Under the pieces are notes generated by a model. It was given only the letters and a program-made list of their open reading frames with translations, had not been told where the DNA came from and did no database searches. A stretch of DNA of 64,000 bases, taken from assembly GCA_002104905.1 (NCBI GenBank), contig MCFE01000190.1, positions 62,001-126,000 on the forward strand, in the 5' to 3' direction. Origin of the DNA: Basidiobolus meristosporus CBS 931.73. Its lineage: Eukaryota; Basidiobolomycota; Basidiobolomycetes; Basidiobolales; Basidiobolaceae. This document shows, piece by piece, positions 46,147 to 56,088 of the stretch. The translations under genes were made by a program, and so were the position numbers. Each line of letters starts with the position of its first letter. Position 1 is the stretch's first letter.

Positions 46147-46386
46147 ATAATATCTTTACCAGAATGTTTGGTATCCTGTGCATAAGAATCCTCAAAGTCA
46201 CCCAAAAGCCCACAAGCTTTGCACATATGCTTCTGGGACCATCTTAAGCGTATTTTACTTGTTTTTTTGACAAGAACTTGTAAAACTAATTTGTGAGTTA
46301 CGCTTTGACATTCAAAAAATCGCTGAGTGAAAACCACATAGTCTACTAGCTCTCATTTCCAATATCTCCAAAATCTTCACAATACC
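46147..46386 (+). mobile_element. 5'-truncated LTR abutting the previous one head to head
   Basis: This plus-oriented fragment lacks roughly the first 130 bp and ends near CCAAAATCTTCACAA. Blocks shared with the family are CCCACAAGCTTTGCACA, GGGACCATCTTAAGC, AAAACCACATAGTCTAC and TTTCCAATATCTCCAA. Together with the preceding copy it forms an inverted pair joined at about 46146. Confidence 0.65.
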
Positions 46387-49300
46387 TTCGAGGACTACCA
46401 AGGCTATAATCAGTTAGCAAAGGTCCCAAGTCTCATGCAACAAGTACACAAATGATATTAAATGCAATTCCAGATATCTCTGACGAACGTCTAACAATAC
46501 CCACATCTTGAGAGGTAAAAAATGACTTAGGAACAGTGTATTTCAATGATTGGCAGAGTGGGAGTGTTGCAGTCAAGTTCAACAATAATCGTTCATACAT
46601 TGTGAAATCACCCTTTGGATAGTTCTAAAAAATATCACCACAATATATATATATAGGGATTTTGCAAAAATCGGTAATTTTTGGATGTCAGCTTTACATC
46701 ATATCAATGTTCTCCCCATACCGAGGCATAGATAAAAATCATATTAAACGAATCGCCAGTTAAAAGAGTAAGTGGGGTGGAATACTGTCGGACGATTTCA
46801 AGATAGGTAGGAATACCAGTAAAAAGCGGATGAAATCCGCAATCGCAACTGCTACTGGGGTAAGGCCAAGGTGGGATAAGTTGTAATGCTTGGACTTGAG
46901 AGAAAACCACGCATTTGGGCTGCAGGCACAGCTTCATCGAACTATACTGATGAAAGGTCACCAAGGCATGCGCAACTATAAGTGTTTGTGAAAACCATCA
47001 CCAGTTCAATATCCCCAAAGCTCAATCTTTTCAGCAATACATACTGCGAAATGGATTACCAACTGGTTGATGTATTCGAAATCGGGATATACCGATTCTA
47101 TTGAGTGATACTTGGCATCCTATTTATGGGGTAGATTATCACAGTGCTAGCTGGTTGATTAGAATGTCTTGGCGAGGTATAGAATTTGGATGCTTGTTCG
47201 GTAGTAACCTCGAAATACATGAATTGACTCACAGGTGAATTCCAAATGACAGGCCAGGTAAAATATCAAGCAACATAAGTGTTTAGGCACAGGAAGAGCG
47301 GGTTGAGATGCAGCCAAAGCCCTTTCCAAGTTAATCCTTATTTAATATATCAAATCCGAGATAATCAAACTCAAGAATAGTCCAGTGCATATCAATAGAA
47401 GGTTAACTGCCTACGAAGTGAGGGCTTTCTAAATCTGGCATCCTCTCAGAACCGGAACGCTCATGTGAATGTGCGGTGTCACTAAATGGAATCTCAAAGG
47501 TAGGTTAAAATGGGTTTGAAACAGATATGTAATGTATATTTCGAATGATGTTTGTACCACGCGATGGATAGATGTACATGTGTGGAAGAGGGATATCAAA
47601 AGCGAATCACTTGATTCTCAACCACCTTCACCAATAATGAAGAATGGCGTTTGAAGAGCTTCGCGCTCTGCATTTATTGTGAGTGTTTAGGAAGGACCAA
47701 GCAATATTGATTGCATATATGGAATTTTCAATACAGGTTAACATTGAGATACAATATGCAATGCATCAAGAATTATTCACCGGGTAAGAATTTTCAATAT
47801 CAAGGGGACTCCCAAGCTATGCAAATCAACAGTTTCGAAACACAGAGATTATCTCTTGTTGGGTTCACTGAATATGCGTCCATGAAATATGATGACTGCA
47901 GAGATAATACCAAGCAGGTTGTCACGATCATAGATGGTATTAGTCAGCAGGGGATTTCTACCGGTCGCGAGTTACCCATTAATCGAATCGATCTGATCTG
48001 ATTGGGTCGAGACCGACAGCTTCCTTCACATGCACAAATTTCCTTACAAGTTGAGGTAGCACGATAGATATCGGGTCATGATCGGTTGATTCAATCGATA
48101 TACAATGATAGTCGATCGGTTTACTCCATGAAAACCTGTGCCTTACAGTACTTGACAGGTGTAACTGGAGTCTCGAAAGAAAACGCGATCTTGAAATAAC
48201 ATGGCCGCCCCCAAGTGACCTCATACCATATGGCATGATGATCCTTCCAGCACACAGCTAGCCCTCCATCAACTGGCTGCATGGATATTTCCCAGCCTTT
48301 AACCGATCCGACACCAGGATCTCAGGATTCTCAAGAGGGCGATATCTCCGAAACGTGTGATATTCAAATGTCAAATGCTGAATGGTGATAAGCTGTCAAT
48401 GAACCAGTTGTTGGCCATCATATCCCTGTAACTCGAACCGATTGTGGCAGACCAGTATTGAGCGAGATCAGATTGCGGTCATCTTCCCCATTGTGCTCAG
48501 TTTCATTTGACCTTGAAGGAAATTGCTAATTTTGGTGCACCGTTGGTTTGATCCAAGGAGCTTGCATAGCAGATATTTTCTGATTCAAGGAGAGCTCAGC
48601 ATACGAGCTCATTTGAGTGTGTAAACCAAATCGACATTCACCTATCATAAACATAGAATCCCCCGCAGGTGTCACACCAACTGAAACATGAGGCCTACTG
48701 ATCAACCCATGAGCTAACCACCCTCATCACCTTGCCCCAGGATATTTGGATGCATATGGCAATACAGATCCTTCCAAGTTACACTTCGCCATCACATTAA
48801 CCATGGAATTCGCTCAAGATCATGCAGTAGCCAGGATGTTTGTGTCTACTTCTTGTGATGGCCGTCTGAAACCAAACGACCAAATTGGCAGCGGAATTCT
48901 GTAGTGTCAACCACGAATGTATCAAACAAGTTAAGGGGAGCATGATTTAATTAGCTGTAACCGCAGAATAAACGCAGAATTGGATTTTCACACCATAAGT
49001 GACACCGCCAACTTCATCGCAGTTGTCTGGCCACACACGCATACGCAGTATCGTATTGACTGGCCACACCCGTGAGATAGAGAGCCGCTGTGAGATTTTC
49101 CGCCGATCAACAGCCAAGATTTCATGAATCTGTCGAGAATCTCTGGTGGCGATGAAACCGCTGTCATCCCCATGGGGAATCGGCACATCTGGCTCCAAGT
49201 GCCCAAATCCATTTGATCGCATACATTAATCATGATTCATGGATTTATTCGGTTTGCTGCCCTCAGATAGTCAGCCGGTAATTAGATGAACATAACATTA

Positions 49301-49414
49301 TGTAGAAGTGACCCAAGGGGATATGGGCGTTGGTCAAGGGTAACAAGAAAGTACGGGGATAGCTACAGATAGATGGTTCTTGGGAATTAGATTGTCAAAA
49401 TGACCTCGGCGAGC
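46387..49414. other. Gene-free spacer
   Basis: No gene in this 3 kb can be supported. A TA run lies near 46644-46656. Two frames were considered and not called: 47711-48001 (plus, TTG start, 96 codons) and 48947-49222 (minus, ATG start, 91 codons, overlapped by another open frame). Neither has a recognisable domain or credible splice partners. Confidence 0.4.
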
Positions 49415-50127
49415 TTAGGCGTTTTCCTTCACATGGCCGACTGGTAGAACGATGTAGGAGGATTCTCTGGTGATGATGGCAGCTGCGGCATTGTACCATG
49501 CAATCAGGGCTGTGATGAGGCCAAACCAGCCAGCAGCATTGTTGACCTTGGTGATGCTGCCGAAGTGACCAATGGTCAAGAGGAGGAAGGTGATCGACAA
49601 CATGAAAAAGAGGGCGAACATGGCACGAGCGGCTCTCAGAGTACCAAGGGTCATGATCAAGGTGAAGATGGTCCATCCTAACAACTTGAATAAGTATATT
49701 GGATCCAGTAAAATGACCATACTCCGTTTACTTACCTAAAAGATAGAATCCCAATGCAGTGTTCAGTTTGCCATCGGTGTAGGCAGATCCAATATCAAAT
49801 GAGGGGCTAAGGATAGCTGCGAAGGAAAGCCAGAATCCTCCGTATGATGAAAATGCAGTGGCACCAAAAACGTTGCCGCATTTGAACTCCCACATACCAG
49901 CAAGAAGCTAAAGATGAAGTCAGCAACAGCGCATCAATGGCTAGAACTTTCAGTCACCCTACCTGAACAAGGCCGCCATAGAAAAAGGCAAGGCCAACAA
50001 CAATGTTGGGGACGTTGGTGGCGATGCCAGTATTTACAAGAGAAAGGACGAAGGTGGTAAGAGCAAACCCAGAGAGGCCAAGTGGGGCGGGGTTGGCAAT
50101 TGGCTTTGAAGGATACTCAGCGACCAT
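49415..50127 (-). CDS. GPR1/FUN34/YaaH-family acetate (Ato) transporter
   Basis: This six-TM plasma-membrane transporter belongs to the Ato family, whose members move acetate/H+ and are linked to ammonium export. Three exons on the minus strand (49963-50127, 49736-49907 and 49415-49677) with 55- and 58-bp introns give 199 residues. The diagnostic signature NPAPLGL is at residues 12-18, followed by [13 protein letters not shown]. Further family elements are [16 protein letters not shown] (across the first splice), [15 protein letters not shown] and [17 protein letters not shown] (across the second splice). Both introns fall in conserved blocks, which validates the joins. The usual N-terminal polar extension of yeast Ato1 is missing; the N-terminus is short. 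Confidence 0.94.
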
Positions 50128-52035
50128 GTTGAAAAGATGTGATAGAGATAAAGGGATGAGGGCGGTTTGTTCCGTACTGCCCAAATCACTGTTATATATA
50201 TAGTGGATTCTGAATAGGTAATCTAAGAATATGGTGAACCACATGGTGAACCTGACGAAATTTTCAATCTAATTCTTGCAAGTGAGCTTTGGAACATCTT
50301 ACACATTTGTCAGTGGTGATTGGGTTTGTTGCACTTGCTAAATGATAAATATGGGTATGTGCAATCATAGCGATGTTGAAGGTATCGGCTATATGCATCA
50401 AGTATATTTCATTCTTAAAAGTCATGGTGGCACTGTCCATTGCCTGGCGCGAACTTGCTCAATCAAATCTAAACATCGATGTGTAACCCACCTGAGTCTT
50501 TGGAGAATCCATGATCAAAGTAAGATATGTCATATACATCACCAGATGATAGAATTCCTAATTTAGATAATGTACAATATCCTATATGCTTCATTTGACA
50601 ATAGCCCTTGACTATCTAGAATCCCCAAGATTTGCAGCATGCTGATGCAATGGCTAGATGAAGCTAAGCACATACACTATTAGGCGAGCCGTAGGCCGAT
50701 AAGGAATGGAGCATACCATCTCAATGATAGATGGGTATTGGGCCGTATCCAAGACTCCAATTTACAACTTGGTGTACGAGCAGATCAGGTTGCTCAGGGC
50801 ATATCTCTGAGACGGGTCTCTATTGTATTACAGTAGAACACCGCCAACCTGAACCGCATCGTGGCAGGTGTGATCCTTTCCTAATGAAATTCGATTAATG
50901 AATGGAAATTGACCCGGTCGGAGTAATTATTCTCCCGCGAGAATGAAATACAGCCCTATAGTGCCGATGATATTAATTCAGGTCTTGAAATCACAACTCT
51001 GTGTCATGTGCCAATTCGAGGATAGGGAGCATAGTAGGAGGCTACATGGGTGCGGTATGTAGTTCAACGAGACAGGGTGGTATTGATTCTTACCAGGCTC
51101 AATTAATTACCACCTGATCATGCTCAGCCAAACCGGGGTAGGGCTACCTCTGTTGCCACTGTCACCGTCACGGGATGCCGCTGCTAGAGGACAGAGATGT
51201 GGGCTGATGCCCAAATTTACATGACTACCTATGGCTAGGAAGCATAGTCAGAGGTATCTGAGATGCTACAGGAATGTCGTTGACCCTTGATGACTCATCT
51301 ATTCCTAAAATATGTCGTAGCGATTAAGCCACTTTCAGATTGATCTTTGGTTGCTCTGGCTTTAATTTAGATTAAGTGAATGGATGTTTGACGATACCCA
51401 CCACAGTTGTGCGTATTCCGGCGTTATCGCATATATAGAATATATCGCCACCACTCTGATGGGGCTATAGTTGCCTATGCCGGCCATTGCTGAAATTGGT
51501 TAGATGCATGATTTCCGCTAGCGCTAGCGATCTAATAAGAATCAACTGGCAATTCTAGGCATTTCTGCAAGAATACATTAGCGCGCTGTTATTGATCAAA
51601 GATGGGAGTCGAGGCACCCATCGTTTGTGCGTAAGGATGGAGGTTTGCCTGGTTTTGCGCACGTTTTGAGGAGAGGATTACTGGCTGAGCAATCACCAGT
51701 CTGGTGTCTCGAATGTTTTCGCCATCGAAATGCGGCAGTTTAACCCGTCAGCGATGAAAGGAAAACGGAGTATTTGGCGTGACTGTTGTCCAGACTGAGG
51801 GAAATGGAGGCGTTTGGTAGTGGTTGATAAATTCTGATATGATGCGGCGATGGATATACTATATCTTATGACGTGATAGGACTGGAGTGAAAAATCTATT
51901 CATATCTTGGATCAAATGGTGATATATTTATTTAAATCATCGTATCAATTCTTACATAAATTATATTACATCTGTACAAATATTAGACTGCTAGTGCTGG
52001 TTAGTAAAATGCACTGTGCTTAGGCACAACGCAGG
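50128..52035. other. Gene-free spacer
   Basis: Besides the transporter promoter at the left, no coding region, repeat or RNA gene is supported in this 1.9 kb. It is somewhat less AT-rich than the other spacers, but the frames are short. Confidence 0.45.
50192..50202 (-). promoter_or_regulatory. TATA-like element of acetate transporter gene
   Basis: An alternating TA stretch (TATATATATA) lies 65-75 bp upstream of the ATG at 50127. It is the only core-promoter-like motif close by. Confidence 0.4.
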
Positions 52036-52872
52036 TTAAACGTTGTTTTGCGAGCTTGGCTCCGGGATTATGGTTACAAATCCATTCGTTTCCTCCAGGG
52101 CGCCGAGTTTGGCTTCGGCTTGCGAGAAGTTTCTTTCCTGAAGTGCTCTATTGAATTCAGACATTCTTCGGCGTTTTCGGAAGTATAGTATCAAAATAAC
52201 GACGAAAATCAAGGCGAGCACTCCAAGACCAGCCAAAACGTATGCCCAAATGGGAATGTAGTTATACACCTCTCCGTCAGTACAAATTCTATTACGTTCG
52301 TGACAATTATTGGATAGACATTGGCGGTCCTCTATACACTTTTCTCCATTCGTGAATGAAGCCAAGCAAATGAGGTTTGCCTCAGGGCAGAAGGATCCTC
52401 TTGAACAATCATCTCTGTTAACACCATAAATGGTTGTATTGTCAAGTCTGCAGGGTTGGTTTGGCTGGACATTCTTTGAAATGCACCGTTGATTCAAGCA
52501 TATGCTCTCTCTCTCCAGGCACGAGTCGTCTCTCCCAGGAGAACACACATCCCCAGTTTTGATCTTTGGCAGACATTTGAGTTGATCATCTGGACAGAAC
52601 TCGAACTCCATATTACAGGCTACGGGAATTTGCCATTCCAACGGCCATTCCAGCAGGGATTCGTTGACTCGACAGCCTTTGGGTTTACAGATATTACTAA
52701 CTGGATCGCAAACCAAGGCGTAATTCTGGCAAGGCCCTTTTTCGTGCGCTTGAACGTTTGGATTAGGTATACACGAGTCCCCAACGTTTAGTGATGAGGC
52801 GAGCTTCCACACGTTCAGAAGTCCAAGCCCCCCTGCAAATAGCTCTCTGCGCCGAAACCGAAGTCGAACCAT
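52036..52872 (-). CDS. Cys-rich type I membrane protein, function unknown
   Basis: The 278-residue product comes from one exon with a clean ATG. A basic N-terminus and short hydrophobic stretch (about 11-28) suggest a signal peptide. An ectodomain (29-205) follows with about 20 Cys, arranged in repeated modules such as C-x(4,6)-C and KTGDVCSPGRDDSCL, FTNGEKCIEDRQCLSNNC. These resemble the Cys-rich modules of Dickkopf N-terminal or EB-type domains found in uncharacterised fungal surface proteins. A single TM helix spans 207-231, then a stop-transfer RKRRR and a cytosolic tail of about 42 residues. The layout suggests a cell-surface adhesion or sensing protein, but no ligand can be named. Confidence 0.8.
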   Translation of the reverse strand: MVRLRFRRRELFAGGLGLLNVWKLASSLNVGDSCIPNPNVQAHEKGPCQNYALVCDPVSNICKPKGCRVNESLLEWPLEWQIPVACNMEFEFCPDDQLKCLPKIKTGDVCSPGRDDSCLERESICLNQRCISKNVQPNQPCRLDNTTIYGVNRDDCSRGSFCPEANLICLASFTNGEKCIEDRQCLSNNCHERNRICTDGEVYNYIPIWAYVLAGLGVLALIFVVILILYFRKRRRMSEFNRALQERNFSQAEAKLGALEETNGFVTIIPEPSSQNNV

Positions 52873-55019
52873 GTCCTCACGTTCGTATGTATGTTAAAGA
52901 GATTCCAAATCGAAGGTGATGCTCGAAATAGTGTTTCCCGGCAGTCAGGTCTACCAACCGAATGAGTGGTGTGCTTAGGGTTATGGAGTCCTTGGTAGTA
53001 TGTTACTCCAGACTTGGGTGCAGTTAAATTTGTAACAGTTATGAAGTTATTTATTCAGGTTATTAACACGGTTATGCCATTAAGAGAGTGTCTGGATTAG
53101 GGAGAGTAACAACTGCCCTCAGCAGAACAACGAGAAGAATGTCCAAGTAGAAAGTTGCTCAGGGCAGGAATCTCTTTAAAAACCCTCGCTTTCTTAAATT
53201 TGTTACATCGTTGCATTAGCTATTTTCTCCAGTATCTAATCTAATTCGAATCCCCCTATTTCCCGACATTCCTTACGACCGGGATATTTCTTCGGGTCGT
53301 GATCCATAACACGCAAATTCGGAGGTTTAACTGGTCTCGTTTCCCAAAGAAGCCAGTATCGGGTTGACTTCTAAAGGGATCAAAATTGTGAATCATTGGG
53401 GTGCCTAGTTATATTTAGATTACTTAACTTTCCGCTCGTCATTCTCTACCCATAATTAAGGGTTTTTTACCTCGAGAGAATTGATAATGTTGTGAACTAG
53501 TCAAGGTTGCAAGCGTTTATTGAGGCTTCAGAAGCCACAAAGTGTATCTGGCTCATTTTATAAAGGTTGATTTCTGCCGATGTTAATGATATCATGTATC
53601 TTGGATTGCCTTCCCATACAGCTGAGAATTTTCAAAGTGCGAATGATGATAATACCTTAAACTTTTCAACCAACACTCCACTAATTCATAGGGTATGTAA
53701 AAGGAGTATCAGTGTATTTCCCCTTGCTCAGGAATTTACAGACATCCTTTCTGTAAATTATCAACGCCCAATGCAAGTAATAAATTATTGATAACTGGTC
53801 AAAGGCTTCTACTCAATTTTCCATTAGACTTGAATCCATTTGTCGCTTGGAAAGAAGCCTTTTGTCACTGGCATGTTGCCACTGAAACTCAAGAGTACCT
53901 CATCGGGCATTCATCTCTTTGTTGAAGAGCCTACACCAAGATTTCTCGGATTTATTGACTCCATGGAGCGAACTGGTCGAAATAGGTTACTTGAGATGCT
54001 CTTGGTGGTGATGTGGGTAGCCGAGATTTTGCACTCTCCTCTCTTTACATTGAGGTGATGAGTTTCTGGAAATGATATAAATCAGTGCGATTGTGTGAAT
54101 AGATAACATAGCGTCCTTGACTCAATATATGGTCAAGCATCGGGGTATGATAGTGGGCCCCTGTTTCTACAACCAACCTGAATCTTCCAAAGCCACCAGT
54201 TTAGGTTGTTGCTAGGCCTGGTCTCGACCGAAATAATGTTATATATAGTGACAATGTATCAACAACTAAATATACAGCACCCTATGCTGGGTGATTTAGT
54301 CCAAAATCTCGCCCAACATCACCCTCACAAAACATTTCCTCGTGAATGTATTGGTGCCGCTCTCTTAGGCTAGCAATCTTAATGTATGATGCACGAAGTA
54401 AGGCACATATGGAGTGCAACGTAATCCTGCAGCTTTATTAGCAATATGTATTTTACAACACTAGGTCTTCATGGAATGTTAGGGTTAGTGAAGAGTGATA
54501 CAGAATTAGCCTTCAACAATACGTATTCCCAAGTTTCGATCGTATTGAGAGCCTTATGTGATCTGTATGGATCTGCCGCCCAATTAATGCACTGAATTCT
54601 GGTTTCCATCGAGCTGGATGTATTCTCCGGGGTGTTCGAATTCATCCTATGACTTAATCAGCTTGATACAGAGATATCTGACTATATCCGTTTGAGCAGA
54701 AATCCCTTCGGTTGGCTGCACTTGTTGCAATTGGATAAAATGCTGAAGAAAAGTGATTTATCAAATGTGGCATAACGAACTTTCGATGCATATGCAAGTA
54801 CCGTTGCGAAGGCCCCTATTCCATCACTCCATAGTACATTGTTTTTTAGGCAGTACGTCCACAGGAAAAACCTCCGTACTTTGGTGAACACTTCAAGAAA
54901 TGCTATAAAGCCCCCAAGAACCACCAAGCTTGATCCCGACAGCCAAGAGTCTTACAGGCATCATTTGATTTCTCGATTCGCAAATATTAATATCCACAAG
55001 AATGTATTTCCGTTCATTG
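52873..55019. other. Gene-free spacer
   Basis: Two plus-strand frames (about 53567-53791 and 53840-54058) have fairly protein-like composition but begin with TTG and show no domain or convincing splicing, so they are not called. The right end lies directly upstream of chitin deacetylase 2. No repeat or RNA gene was noticed. Confidence 0.4.
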
Positions 55020-56088
55020 ATGCTTTCGGTTTGTTTCCACGCCCTTTTAAAGTGCACAAGTGCACAGGAACCAATCGCCGGAGTGGTTAAGACTTGCAGT
55101 AAAGCTGGAGTCTTCGCATTGACTTTCGATGATGGTATATGGGTTATTTGGTAGGACAGTTTTAGCTGAGCAAGCTAACCCTTTCTGCAAATTCAGGGCC
55201 AAGTGCGTATACACCGGAACTTCTAAGAGTACTGAAGGAAAAAGGAGTCACCGCAACATTTTTTGTCCTAGGCGTTCAGGTGGTACAGGAAAGTCTGGTG
55301 CCTTTTTTAAGGCAAACACATGAGGCGGGGCATCAAATAGCTCTACACACCAATGCCCATCCCCATCTAGACACCCTAACCCCTGAGGCTATCAAGGAGG
55401 ACCTCACTCTTAGTTCACAGGCTGTCTACAATGCACTTCAGGTGTCTCCAAATTATATGCGGTACAACTGACCCTTCCTCTCAATGGCCATTGCCCAATA
55501 CTTACTGGCATTTCCCACTAGCCCTCCGTATGGCGAATGCTCTGAGCCATGTCAAGAGGTAATTCATAAAATGGGGTATACTATAGTAAATTGGAATCTG
55601 GACTCCAATGGTAGGCTTGATTTCCATTTCCATTGCCGCCCTTACATTTACTAACCTGACGAGATTAAATTCAAGATTGGAGATACCTCGAGCAACCCGA
55701 AAACCACACCCGTATCCTAAGTAATATTGCGGACGAGGTGAAAGCAAGTAACCCTAGTGAGCAGAGCTTCATATCGCTGCAACACGATACTCTAGGGTTC
55801 AGTATGAAATATGTATCTGATATCATAGACGTCATCAAATCCAAAAATTACAAGTTTGAAACAGTGGCTGATTGCTTAGGCAACACAGTCCCAATGTACA
55901 GAACCGCGGGATCCACCACCAACAGCCCAAACCCTGACAGCGTTGACCATGTGGATGCAGACATTCCTTTCCGCGCCGACTCGGTCGTCAACGCCAACTC
56001 GCACCCATCCTCGGCGGAAAAGATTGCCGCACATGGTGGTGTATTTGTATTGGTTAGCGCTTGGTTTATCTACGGCCTCTTGGCTTAG
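55020..56088 (+). CDS. GPI-anchored chitin deacetylase 2 (CE4)
   Basis: This is a second secreted CE4 polysaccharide deacetylase acting on chitin at the cell surface. Four exons (55020-55134, 55197-55461, 55522-55610 and 55676-56088) with 60-65-bp introns, two with CTAACC branch sites, give 293 residues. All motifs are complete: TFDDGP (35-40), metal-binding H89-x3-H93 in ALHTNAHPHL, R127-PPYGE, LDSNDW (153-158) and ISLQHDT. The splices restore GP after the first motif, the Arg of RPPYG, and D157. The C-terminal hydrophobic GGVFVLVSAWFIYGLLA after a Ser/Asn-rich stalk is a probable GPI signal. The N-terminus (MLSVCFHALLKCTSAQ) is a weak signal peptide, so an additional 5' exon is possible. 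It lacks the Cys-rich region of deacetylase 1. Confidence 0.9.

Noticed and set aside
46640-46660. Short TA dinucleotide run, considered as a replication origin element
   Set aside because: It is a simple repeat in AT-rich spacer DNA with no further origin features.
47711-48001. A 96-codon plus-strand frame
   Set aside because: The start is TTG and there is no domain or splice context; its length is expected by chance in spacers of this size.
48121-49222. Series of protein-like minus-strand frames, including an ATG frame of 91 codons
   Set aside because: Several frames, and also the opposite strand, look equally protein-like over short distances. No consistent chain of introns joins them, so this is probably base-composition effect.
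53567-54058. Two adjacent plus-strand frames with protein-like composition and a GTATGT donor between them
   Set aside because: The implied intron would be only about 38 bp, both frames begin with TTG, and no family is recognised.
55020-56088. Interpretation of chitin deacetylase 2 as a pseudogene
   Set aside because: The apparent stops and frameshifts all lie at or inside short introns with good splice and branch sites, and splicing restores every catalytic motif.
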